A stretch of 36,298 nt of DNA from an uncultured Clostridia bacterium. GTDB taxonomy: Bacteria; Bacillota; Clostridia; Oscillospirales; Oscillospiraceae. Positions 30,073 to 36,298 of this stretch are shown one piece after another (the first letter of the stretch is position 1; every line of letters begins with the position of its first letter). Where the stretch lies: contig CAMBAJ010000018.1 of the NCBI GenBank assembly GCA_945864305.1, positions 1-36,298 of the forward strand, given 5' to 3'. The notes under the pieces were generated by a model. That model saw only the letters and a program-made list of their open reading frames with translations. It did not search any database and was not told the origin of the DNA. A program made the position numbers and the translations under genes.

Positions 30073-31116
30073 ATGAAAAAGCGGACGGACGGCCGATATC
30101 AATCGAATATTACCATCACGGACGCCCTGGGCAACAAGAAGCGTAAGACCTTCTACGGGAAATCTCCGGCGGAAGTCCGGCGGGCCATCTTGGCATTTAC
30201 TGGCGAACAGGCCCAGGGGCCGACGCTCAAAGAGGTCTGTGATGAGTGGCAGGTCGAGGAGGGAGGAGACGTCCGGTACAACACCCAGGTCTGCTACAAA
30301 AAGCCCACAGAGGACGTCCTGGAGGCCTTTGGCCCCCGCCGCATCCGGGAAATTACCACGCTCCAGATTGAGGCATTCCTCCGCCAGCTGGCCAAGAAGG
30401 GTTTCGCCCGGCAGACTGTCCGGGTGCGCCTGGTTGTGTTAAACCGCATCTATAAGTACGCCCTGCGCCACGCGTACGTGGAGACCAACCCGGCGGCCTC
30501 TGCGGAGCTGCCGCCGGGGCTGACCGCCAAGAAGCGGGAAATGCCGTCCGATGACATCCTGGAGAGGATCAGCAAGCTCCCTCCCAAGGGCTTTACCCTG
30601 CTCCCCATCCTGCTGTACTACACCGGCTGCCGGCGGGGTGAGGCCATGGCCCTGGAATGGAGCGACATCGACCTGAAAAACCGTGTTATCCACATCACCA
30701 AGGAGGTAGAGTACCACGGCAACACGCCGGTGGTCGTCAATCACACCAAGAGTGAGGCCGGGTACCGGGACATCATTATCCGCCTGAAGCTGCTGGAGCT
30801 GCTGCCCAAGCGCAAAAAGACTGGCTACCTATTCCCGGGCAAAAATGGCGGACTGATGACAAAGGGAGAGCTGATCGAGTGGTGGGACGGCCTGCACCTG
30901 GGCGTCACGCCCCACCAGCTGCGCCACGCCTATGTGACAGAGCTGTACGAGGCCGGCGTGGACGCTGAGTTGGCCATGACCCAGACCGGCCATGCAGACA
31001 TCAAGACCATGCGCGGGATCTACACCCACATCCGGGACAGCCAGAAGGACAAGGCAAAAACCCTGCTGGACGCCTACGATGCTCCGCCGGCAGAAAAACC
31101 AGAAGAGAAAAAGTAG
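30073..31116 (+). CDS. int: Tyrosine integrase
   Basis: 347 residues with an N-terminal arm-binding part (MKKRTDGRYQSNITITDALG), a SAM-like core-binding domain (ITTLQIEAFLRQLAKKGFA) and a catalytic domain. Catalytic residues seen: Arg in YTGCRRGEAMALEWSD (~residue 190), a Lys candidate in HTKSEAGYRD, His-x-x-Arg in HQLRHAYVTELY, His in TGHADIKTM, and the Tyr in MRGIYTHIRDS. It inserts the phage at a tRNA-Ser gene whose 3' half is next to the gene. The stop overlaps the first arm-type repeat. Confidence 0.95.
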   Translation: MKKRTDGRYQSNITITDALGNKKRKTFYGKSPAEVRRAILAFTGEQAQGPTLKEVCDEWQVEEGGDVRYNTQVCYKKPTEDVLEAFGPRRIREITTLQIEAFLRQLAKKGFARQTVRVRLVVLNRIYKYALRHAYVETNPAASAELPPGLTAKKREMPSDDILERISKLPPKGFTLLPILLYYTGCRRGEAMALEWSDIDLKNRVIHITKEVEYHGNTPVVVNHTKSEAGYRDIIIRLKLLELLPKRKKTGYLFPGKNGGLMTKGELIEWWDGLHLGVTPHQLRHAYVTELYEAGVDAELAMTQTGHADIKTMRGIYTHIRDSQKDKAKTLLDAYDAPPAEKPEEKK

Positions 31117-31165
31117 TCAAATTACAGTCAAAATTTCTGTATGTATTGATATTTCTATGTTTTTA

Positions 31166-31229
31166 TATGATTGGAAATCATGTAGGCCCCTAAAGGGTCT
31201 CGAGGGTTCGAATCCCTCCTTCTCCGCCA
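31166..31229 (+). other. 3' half of tRNA-Ser(GGA), the integration target
   Basis: From the anticodon arm (stem TATGA/TCATG with loop TTGGAAA, anticodon GGA) through a variable arm to the T arm (GAGGG/CCCTC around TTCGAAT) and acceptor end with CCA (31227-31229). No D arm lies upstream, so it is not a complete tRNA. On integration it should replace the host 3' half and restore a functional tRNA-Ser. Confidence 0.85.
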
Positions 31230-31235
31230 CAAGAA

Positions 31236-31271
31236 AATCCTGCAATCATTGAGATTGCAGGATTTTTTCTT
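31236..31271 (+). terminator. Terminator after the tRNA-Ser fragment
   Basis: AATCCTGCAATC (31236-31247) pairs with GATTGCAGGATT (31253-31264), loop ATTGA, followed by TTTTCTTG. The phage thus brings a terminator for the restored tRNA. A shorter T-run (TTTTC) on the other strand may also help stop the late operon. Confidence 0.8.
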
Positions 31272-31280
31272 GTTTTTATT

Positions 31281-31311
31281 CCCGAGAATAGCTACTATTT
31301 TTCGGGTTTTT
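31281..31311 (+). terminator. Second rightward terminator before the endolysin
   Basis: CCCGAGAATAG and CTATTTTTCGGG pair with one bulged base around CTA, followed by TTTTT. The T-run is on the plus strand. Confidence 0.7.
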
Positions 31312-31377
31312 GCGATGCAAACAAACGTTCCAAATCGGTGAGAATTGTTGATAAAAAGTAGTCAATATGTAGTCAGG

Positions 31378-32082
31378 TCATTGCTGGATTGCCGGCTCCA
31401 GGCCCACAGCCATCAGCTTCCGGTCAAAGGCGCCGCCCCGGTAGACGAACACCAGCGTCCGCACCTGCTCATGGGTCAGGTTGATGACGTCGCCATTGCC
31501 GTTCTGGTCGCTGCCGTCTCCCTGGATGATTCCGGCGGTCATCAGGTCGTTGATGATGGGTCGGAACTTATCCGGGATGTCCTTCAGATACTTGTAGGTC
31601 ATAGGATTGTCCTCCTTTTCTGCGGTCTCTTCGGCGTAGTGCGGCCGGTATGCCCCGACGATGACAGACAGGGGACGGGTACGCTCCATGACCTCCCCGC
31701 CGTTGGAATCGTCTCCAGCGGCCGTATTTCCCTCGATAGCCCGGACGCCGGTGGTCAGTGCTGTCACCACGATGCCGCAGTGGTCCGTGGCCCCGCCGCC
31801 GGGAAAGTCGTAGATCACCACGTCCCCGGGCTGGTAGCCGCCGGTAACCCACTGCCCCGCCGCCTTGGCCACCCGCATAAAAGCCCCGCAGGAGGCCGTA
31901 CGAGCCGCCAGGAGCGATTCTGCGCCGGCCTGGGTAAACACCCACTGAATGAACATCATGCACCATGGCTGGCCGTTCAGGCCGAACCAGGCGCCGTATT
32001 TGGTACGGTTGGAGCCAGCCGGAGATTCTTTATAGCCAAGTTCAACCCGTGCAACTGCTAAGATTTCTTTAGCCGTTGCCAT
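31378..32082 (-). CDS. Endolysin with CHAP domain
   Basis: 234 residues from an ATG at 32082 (GAAGGG upstream). The CHAP domain shows the catalytic Cys in QPWCMMFIQWVFTQAG (~residue 40), the His in ATDHCGIVVTALTTG and an Asn in IEGNTAAG, consistent with peptidoglycan amidase/endopeptidase action. The C-terminal ~70 residues (KDIPDKFRPIINDLMTAGI, NLTHEQVRTLVFVYR) look like a small wall-binding domain seen in Clostridia endolysins. It overlaps the holin-like gene by 14 bases. Confidence 0.92.
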   Translation of the reverse strand: MATAKEILAVARVELGYKESPAGSNRTKYGAWFGLNGQPWCMMFIQWVFTQAGAESLLAARTASCGAFMRVAKAAGQWVTGGYQPGDVVIYDFPGGGATDHCGIVVTALTTGVRAIEGNTAAGDDSNGGEVMERTRPLSVIVGAYRPHYAEETAEKEDNPMTYKYLKDIPDKFRPIINDLMTAGIIQGDGSDQNGNGDVINLTHEQVRTLVFVYRGGAFDRKLMAVGLEPAIQQ

Positions 32083-32287
32083 TGCCTGTTCCCTTCTCGT
32101 CCACCGCATCCTGCACCTTCTGGCTCTGCGTCCCGAAATAGAACGCGATGATGACCGCATAGATGGTCATAAAGTCCTGGCTGATTTTCCCGGCTACGGC
32201 CATGTACGAAAACACGACCGTCAGGCACAGCGTCACCAGACTTTTGACGGACAACAGGTTGGCCAGCCGTTTTTTCATCAGTTCCAT
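32069..32287 (-). CDS. Small holin-like membrane protein
   Basis: 72 residues from an ATG at 32287 (GAGGAGG upstream). Two hydrophobic segments (SLVTLCLTVVFSYMAVAGKI and FMTIYAVIIAFYFG) and a charged tail (KVQDAVDEKGTGNGNG) fit a class II-type holin. It lies directly before and overlaps the endolysin, the usual position. Confidence 0.8.
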   Translation of the reverse strand: MELMKKRLANLLSVKSLVTLCLTVVFSYMAVAGKISQDFMTIYAVIIAFYFGTQSQKVQDAVDEKGTGNGNG

Positions 32288-32297
32288 GTGTACCTCC

Positions 32298-32498
32298 TCA
32301 ACCGACAAAATTTGTGTACTCTTCCCTGCCGTCCGCATGCATGTAGAAGTCTGCGGTCTCCCCGTTCTTTCCTTCGGGGTGAATGGTCAAAAGCAGCAGG
32401 TCCGGTTCTTTTTCGTTCATGTCAGTGACCGCCACAGTGAAATCACCGTGAAAATGGTCCATGTTCTTTGCGATGTACTCATAGATATTTTTGTACAT
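32298..32498 (-). CDS. Small phage protein, unknown function
   Basis: 66 residues from an ATG at 32498 with AAGGGGG upstream: MYKNIYEYIAKNMDHFHGDF, then DLLLLTIHPEGKNGE and ADGREEYTNFVG. Soluble, no domain recognised. It lies between the two membrane protein genes of the lysis region. Confidence 0.65.
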   Translation of the reverse strand: MYKNIYEYIAKNMDHFHGDFTVAVTDMNEKEPDLLLLTIHPEGKNGETADFYMHADGREEYTNFVG

Positions 32499-32512
32499 GG
32501 TATGTACCCCCT

Positions 32513-32800
32513 TCATAAATCTCCCGTGTCCGAATCGAGCACATTTCCCATGGCGGCGTCGTAGGTGATGCCGCCTTTTGTGTTCTCCGCTTTGGCCTTG
32601 TGGAAATAGGCCGTCAGCACCACGCCTGTGACGGCCTGCAGCGCGCCGATGAGGGTAGTCAGGTACGGCAGTGCCCCCTCGTAGGCCCGCAGAATGGACA
32701 GGGCACACAGACCAAGCACGGCGAAGGTAGCGGCGGCGTCCACCTTCAGCACCCAGAGGGCAATGGTCTGGCTGGTGGTCTTGCGGCTCCGCCTTGCCAT
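32513..32800 (-). CDS. Membrane protein, second holin-like candidate
   Basis: 95 residues with two membrane helices (AAATFAVLGLCALSILRAY and LTTLIGALQAVTGVVLTAYF) and a basic start (MARRSRKTTSQT). It ends with VLDSDTGDL over palindrome copy 5. Its first codon overlaps the stop of the upstream gene. It could be a holin, antiholin or tail-associated membrane protein. Confidence 0.75.
   Translation of the reverse strand: MARRSRKTTSQTIALWVLKVDAAATFAVLGLCALSILRAYEGALPYLTTLIGALQAVTGVVLTAYFHKAKAENTKGGITYDAAMGNVLDSDTGDL
32526..32542. repeat. 17-bp palindrome, copy 5 (degenerate)
   Basis: GTGTCCGAATCGAGCAC; two bases differ from copy 1. It lies in the 3' end of the membrane protein gene and is read as VLDSDT on the minus strand. 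Confidence 0.6.
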
Positions 32801-33177
32801 CAGTTCACCTTTTTGGCGCTGACAGCGTAACCGGCATCGGTGTAGGTCACGTCGAAGTCGCCGGCCCTGGTATGCTGCCGAACCACCTGGCCCGCCAGAT
32901 CGGGGCGGCGCCGCATGTCCGCCGTCTTTGGCAAGGGCTTGCCCTCCTCGGTGGCGGGGATGAACCCAAGCTCGTCCTCCCGCTGCTTCTTGGCGGCCCG
33001 CTCCTCGTCGGTCAGTGTCTGGAAAGAATATCCCGCTCCAAGGTCCTTGAGCCCCGCGTTTGCCTCGTCCCGGGTGATTTCACCGGCCTTGTAGGCCTCA
33101 TTCAGCTTGTCCCGGGTCTGTGTGTCGGTCAGGGTACCGTTCCGGTACTGCCGCATAATATCCTCAAACTTGCTCAT
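32800..33177 (-). CDS. SHOCT-like small protein of the lysis/tail region
   Basis: 125 residues. MSKFEDIMRQYRNGTLTDTQ and NEAYKAGEITRDEANAGLKD are helical repeats reminiscent of SHOCT-type helices; the C-terminus (DFDVTYTDAGYAVSAKKVN) is beta-like. It is coupled to the downstream membrane protein gene (stop/start overlap at 32800). Function unknown. Confidence 0.7.
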   Translation of the reverse strand: MSKFEDIMRQYRNGTLTDTQTRDKLNEAYKAGEITRDEANAGLKDLGAGYSFQTLTDEERAAKKQREDELGFIPATEEGKPLPKTADMRRRPDLAGQVVRQHTRAGDFDVTYTDAGYAVSAKKVN

Positions 33178-33190
33178 CGTAAAACTCCTT

Positions 33191-33541
33191 TCAATTTTCG
33201 TGGGCTTTCTGGTTCAGGTACTTCTCGATCTTGTTGACAGCCTCAGTCACGGGCCCGTTGCAGCCCTGCTCTTTCAGGCCTTTCAGACAGGCCAGAATGC
33301 CATATGTAAGCAGCTGCTGCTCCTGCCGGAAGGACGCCATGTCACTCTGCATGGCCTCACGGAGCGCCTTGATGTCCTGCTCCTCCTTTTCGCGCAGAGC
33401 CTCGATGTCGGTGGACTGCTTTTCCTGCTTGTCAAACCACCGGACGCCTTTGGCAAACCGGCCGACAAGCACCCCAAGCGCTGTAAAAATGGCGCCTGCG
33501 GTAATGATCGTCTGCGGTGTTACTTCAATGATCAAATCCAT
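33191..33541 (-). CDS. Membrane-anchored coiled-coil protein (holin-associated type)
   Basis: 116 residues from an ATG at 33541 (GAGAGGGA upstream). One N-terminal membrane helix (TPQTIITAGAIFTALGVLVG) is followed by a long charged coiled coil (DIEALREKEEQDIKALREAM) and a conserved-looking end (LLTYGILACLKGLKEQGCNG). Proteins of this layout in Firmicutes phages are often holin or holin-accessory (BhlA-like) proteins; databases sometimes mislabel them as transporter parts. Confidence 0.75.
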   Translation of the reverse strand: MDLIIEVTPQTIITAGAIFTALGVLVGRFAKGVRWFDKQEKQSTDIEALREKEEQDIKALREAMQSDMASFRQEQQLLTYGILACLKGLKEQGCNGPVTEAVNKIEKYLNQKAHEN

Positions 33542-33618
33542 TCCCTCTCTCTGTGTTTTAGATGGCCCCCGCCCTGGGGAGCGGTTGAAAACTCCAATTC
33601 CGACTTTGTTTCGTGCGG

Positions 33619-34056
33619 TCAGGCCGTGTACTCCGTCCACCCCGCCGGGTAAGCGTCCGGCGCCCACACGTTGGCGTCAATGGTAGACTGGTACAGGGTG
33701 CCGTTATAGCTCACGATGTCGCCCGTGTTGTAGGCGTCGGAAGCGCCCAAAGGCTGAACCCACTCGGGATATCCACCAGAGGTCACGCCGATGGCCTTGT
33801 ACAGAGAGACGGCCGTATCAGGCGTCCACTCTGCGGCAGAGGTATGGTCCTGGAGCACTTGATACAACTGCGGGTCTCCCACGCTGTTTTCGCCGTAGCG
33901 GAACACCTGCTTTGTCTTATACGCCTTGCCCACCTGGTAGGCCGGCAACACGCTGGAAACGGACATCATTTCCTCAGCTTGGGTATCTGCATCCATCGTG
34001 GAAAGGAAAAGCTGCAATGCTTTTCGCAGCTCTAAAGCGGCTTGTACTCTGTTCAT
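33619..34056 (-). CDS. Tail protein with carbohydrate-binding module
   Basis: 145 residues. An N-terminal helical part (MNRVQAALELRKALQLFLST) and a repeated 'WVQPLGASDAYNTGDIVSYN' / 'LYQSTIDANVWAP' pattern at the end, typical of chitin-binding type 3 (CBM5/12-like) modules found on phage tail proteins. A similar module is present at 35931-36298. It likely helps bind the cell surface. The start is four bases inside the end of the next gene's region (ATGA). Confidence 0.75.
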   Translation of the reverse strand: MNRVQAALELRKALQLFLSTMDADTQAEEMMSVSSVLPAYQVGKAYKTKQVFRYGENSVGDPQLYQVLQDHTSAAEWTPDTAVSLYKAIGVTSGGYPEWVQPLGASDAYNTGDIVSYNGTLYQSTIDANVWAPDAYPAGWTEYTA

Positions 34057-34265
34057 TCCTCGTTCACCCCCAAAAGAGCATTTAAGACTTCATCCGCCGT
34101 CGGTTCCGGCTCGGGGGCGGGTTCCGGATCAGGCGGGTCATAGGCTTGTCCGATGGCCGCGCCGTCATAGGATGGAACCGCGCCGAACTCTGCCGCTGCG
34201 GAGTCGTCCTCGCAGACGATGATGTTGGTGATGAGATTGCCCGAATCTAAAATACAATAATCCAT
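34053..34265 (-). CDS. Small tail-region protein, unknown function
   Basis: 70 residues: MDYCILDSGNLITNIIVCED, then a Pro/Glu-rich linker (PPDPEPAPEPEPTADEV). I recognise this as a recurrent short protein downstream of fibre genes in gut Clostridia phages. It may be a fibre chaperone or cap; no evidence for a function. Confidence 0.65.
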   Translation of the reverse strand: MDYCILDSGNLITNIIVCEDDSAAAEFGAVPSYDGAAIGQAYDPPDPEPAPEPEPTADEVLNALLGVNEE

Positions 34266-34275
34266 AGGTTCCTCC

Positions 34276-35511
34276 TTATGCGTTCAAGTCGCCGAAGTCG
34301 AAATGGATGCGCATGGTAACGCAGCCAGAGCCACCTTTGCCGGGATTACCTTTATCTTGCTCAAGGTCTTCTGTATTGTAAGACGCGAAAAATGCGCCGC
34401 CCGAACCGCCGCCGCCTCCGAAACCATCTTTCCCAGCGTCTCCGGAAACTCCATTTGTTCTTTCTACGCCGCCGCCTTTCCCGCCATATCCGCCCGGATT
34501 TCCGCCGGATGTCGAGCTTGAATTGGAAGCGCCGCCTGAACCGCCGGACCCGCCGAATCTTGTAGTTGTCGTGAAGCTGTCGTACCCGTCTACGGTACCC
34601 GGATTGCCGTCATTGCCGGAATGGTCCCCTTTTGAATATTTGTCGACAATTCTTCCGTATACGCCGTTTCCGTTGCCTGCTTGACCGGCACCGGCGGCGG
34701 AATATGTAGCTGCTTTTCCGCCTTTTCCGCCAGCAGCTTCAACACCAAAAAACGAGGATTTTCCGCCGTCATTTCCATCGGAGTAGGTGGTCGTTCCACC
34801 GGAGCCGATAACTGCAGGATAAGCCGTATTGGGCGTTATCTGTATGTTGTCTTGGACTGTACAGTATCCGCCAGCTCCGGATCCTCCGGTCGCGGCAACC
34901 GACGGACTTTCCTGGCTTGCGTAAGACGTTCCGGCAGCGCCTCCGCCTCCGACCACGGTCACATCCACCGTCTTTACATTCCCGGAAAACTTCACGCTTT
35001 TGGATGCCGTGAGCTTCACGAAATTGACACGGGTCGGCGTCAGCGTCTCCACGATGGTGGCCCCCTTGACCACGGTCAGCGTCTTGGAGATGTCCTCCAA
35101 ATCCGCATAATTCTTCACGGAAATAATCTGGTTTCCATCCGAGATATATCCGGAGGCAACGCCGCTGGCGTTTGTGTAGACCGCGCTGCCGCTGTCCGAA
35201 TAGATGCCCTCCACCAGCGCGCTTTTCACGGCGTTCCCGGCCTGGTCCGTCACGGTTACGGTGATGGACGCCATATCGCTCATGATGAGCTTCAGCTTGG
35301 ACCCGATGCCCGCGAAAGCCTCGCTGACCGTCCTGTCGTTGGCAACGCCAAACAGGGCGATTTCCGCATCGTCAGACAGCAGGTTCTCCTTATTCAGCGG
35401 CATACCCTTCTGCGTGGGGCTGTCAGCCCGCACCATGTCATATGTATTTTCCTGACCAGTTACCGGAATCAGTTTCACCCGTCCTGGATAAAGGGATACT
35501 CTGTCCTGCAT
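34276..35511 (-). CDS. Tail fibre protein with Ig-like and Gly-rich domains
   Basis: 411 residues. The N-terminal ~85 residues (MQDRVSLYPGRVKLIPVTGQ) are a fibre-base type domain. Residues ~85-175 resemble an Ig-like/carboxypeptidase-regulatory fold (VTDQAGNAVKSALVEGIYSD). From ~180 on the protein is a glycine-rich domain (VVGGGGAAGTSYASQ, GGKGGKAATYSAAG, GFGGGGGSGGAFFAS) similar to the one ending the protein at 1376-3577. It should be part of the adsorption apparatus. Confidence 0.85.
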   Translation of the reverse strand: MQDRVSLYPGRVKLIPVTGQENTYDMVRADSPTQKGMPLNKENLLSDDAEIALFGVANDRTVSEAFAGIGSKLKLIMSDMASITVTVTDQAGNAVKSALVEGIYSDSGSAVYTNASGVASGYISDGNQIISVKNYADLEDISKTLTVVKGATIVETLTPTRVNFVKLTASKSVKFSGNVKTVDVTVVGGGGAAGTSYASQESPSVAATGGSGAGGYCTVQDNIQITPNTAYPAVIGSGGTTTYSDGNDGGKSSFFGVEAAGGKGGKAATYSAAGAGQAGNGNGVYGRIVDKYSKGDHSGNDGNPGTVDGYDSFTTTTRFGGSGGSGGASNSSSTSGGNPGGYGGKGGGVERTNGVSGDAGKDGFGGGGGSGGAFFASYNTEDLEQDKGNPGKGGSGCVTMRIHFDFGDLNA

Positions 35512-35514
35512 AAA

Positions 35515-35928
35515 TTAAACCTCCCCAGAGTAAATCTCGCCGGAATAGAGCCACCCGGCGGCAATATTGGTAAGCAGTGTGTCGATGTCCACCAAAATCT
35601 GTTCGATGCTGTTGGCCTCGATGTAATTCAGCTTCTCAAGGTCCGACGGCACCTCCGGCGTTGTCTCGTACAATGTAAACTGCTTCCGCAGCTCCGCCAG
35701 GTCCACCAGATAGACGGCCTGTGCAGCTGGGTCTACCCAGTCATCGTCTTTCCAGTCTGTCTTGGGGCTGATATGAGGGTCATAGCCCGCCGCCTTCAGC
35801 CTGTCCGCCACATAATTCATGGCGGCTCCCACCCGGTTTAGGTCGCTGGCGTTGTAGGTGCCTTTGGCATTGCCTGCGTCCACATCCGCCTGAGTACGGT
35901 CCGTCACCAGCGTATCGATGATGCTCAT
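35515..35928 (-). CDS. Tail-region protein, unknown function
   Basis: 137 residues: MSIIDTLVTDRTQADVDAGN, then TYNASDLNRVGAAMNYVADR, SDLEKLNYIEANSIEQILV. Pattern typical of proteins encoded next to fibre genes in Clostridia phages. Three bases separate it from the fibre gene. No domain named. Confidence 0.7.
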   Translation of the reverse strand: MSIIDTLVTDRTQADVDAGNAKGTYNASDLNRVGAAMNYVADRLKAAGYDPHISPKTDWKDDDWVDPAAQAVYLVDLAELRKQFTLYETTPEVPSDLEKLNYIEANSIEQILVDIDTLLTNIAAGWLYSGEIYSGEV

Positions 35929-35930
35929 AA

Positions 35931-36298
35931 TCAGATGGCCTCCACATACAGCCCCACCAGCTCACTCAAGGCGTTGTACACGGCAATGCCGGTGTCCCGG
36001 TTGCACAGGTACGTAACGCCGCCCTGGATGTAGTACAGGCCCGCTGTCAGTGCCATGTTGCCGTCATAGGGGATAGGATCGTACTGGTCGCCGGTGTGGG
36101 TCTCGTCGATGCGCTCCCACAGGCTGGCGGTATCGGTGGATGGGACCCAGCTATCCTGGCTGGTGTGCGCCTGGATGCAGCGCCACAGCTTGCCGTTGCG
36201 CTGCACCTTATAGCCAGCGGTGTAGGCTTGTTCGCTTTCCCACGCCGGGTAAAACTCCGTCATCCGCACCGCGGTCTGGTCGTCCACCTCCAAGGTGT
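35931..36298 (-). CDS. Tail protein with carbohydrate-binding module, 5' end off the window
   Basis: The frame is open to the window edge; a TTG at 36293 has no convincing ribosome binding site, so the real start is probably outside. The protein contains FYPAWESEQAYTAGYKVQRN and LWRCIQAHTSQDSWVPSTDT, the chitin-binding type 3 pattern, then GLYYIQGGVTYLCNRDTGIA. If the window ends are joined, this frame continues in phase from the fibre at 1-1372. Confidence 0.75.
   Translation of the reverse strand, partial: TLEVDDQTAVRMTEFYPAWESEQAYTAGYKVQRNGKLWRCIQAHTSQDSWVPSTDTASLWERIDETHTGDQYDPIPYDGNMALTAGLYYIQGGVTYLCNRDTGIAVYNALSELVGLYVEAI

Larger units (their letters stand above)
31108..31376. other. 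attP: attP: phage attachment site with two arms
   Basis: The integrase end and the endolysin end flank a 260-base non-coding stretch that holds the tRNA-Ser 3' half (core) and direct repeats on both sides. AAAAAGTAGTCAA is repeated at 31108-31120 and 31353-31365. Each copy is followed 11 bases later by a variant (ACAGTCAA at 31124-31131; GTAGTCAG at 31369-31376). Two arms around one core is the layout of attP, not of attL or attR. Confidence 0.8.

Noticed and set aside
31166-31229. Complete tRNA gene
   Set aside because: Anticodon arm, T arm and CCA are present, but there is no D arm or 5' acceptor strand upstream, so it is only the 3' half within attP.
1-36298. CRISPR array or insertion sequence
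   Set aside because: No regularly spaced repeat series and no transposase-like protein were seen; the recurring palindrome is too scattered to be an array.

Overview
The window looks like the genome of a temperate siphovirus (HK97-type capsid, long non-contractile tail) that infects a Gram-positive gut Clostridia host, probably Oscillospiraceae-like. The host is inferred from protein flavour, strong GGAGG ribosome binding sites and generally GC-rich sequence; no host gene is present apart from a tRNA fragment. Each phage module occurs once. A two-armed attachment site lies between integrase and lysis genes. Both points fit an excised or circular phage genome rather than an integrated prophage slice. 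Both window ends lie in tail-fibre-type reading frames, and these frames would join in phase if the ends were adjacent.

Layout, left to right. 1-14851 (minus strand, read right to left) is the late morphogenesis operon: terminase small and large subunits, portal, ClpP-like head protease, major capsid protein with an extra C-terminal beta-sandwich domain, head-tail connectors, tail tube, tail assembly chaperone with a -1 frameshift site, tape measure, distal tail proteins and a collagen-like fibre whose end is off the window. 14852-15449 has no convincing gene and is a candidate packaging site beside an HNH endonuclease. 15450-20242 holds small accessory genes: HNH, two zinc-ribbon-like proteins (one an opposite-strand moron with its own terminator), an HUH replication-type protein, an ASCH-like protein, SSB and several tiny Cys-rich or membrane proteins. 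20220-26640 is the replication/early region: ParB-like and ParA-like proteins, DnaB-type helicase, a replication initiator gene containing origin-like repeats, HTH regulators and a predicted antisense small RNA.

26641-31377 is the lysogeny and switch region. It contains a CI-like repressor with A/T-rich palindromic operators, one of them exactly inside the spacer of a leftward promoter, an ImmA/IrrE-type peptidase convergent with the repressor, a DUF2829/Tad2-like candidate anti-defence gene, a SHOCT-type protein and a tyrosine integrase. The attachment region follows: the 3' half of a tRNA-Ser(GGA), terminators, and paired direct repeats on both sides. 31378-36298 (minus strand) encodes the CHAP endolysin, holin-like proteins and further tail/fibre components.

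How it may work together: on integration the phage would supply the 3' half of tRNA-Ser. The repressor would silence the leftward promoter near 28000. On induction that promoter would drive the early genes leftward through replication. The late operon would then package DNA and build the virion. A 17-bp palindrome recurs at five scattered places and is not explained by any known feature I can name. The most notable signals are the frameshift cassette, the intact attP, the antisense sRNA, the origin inside the initiator gene, and this palindrome.
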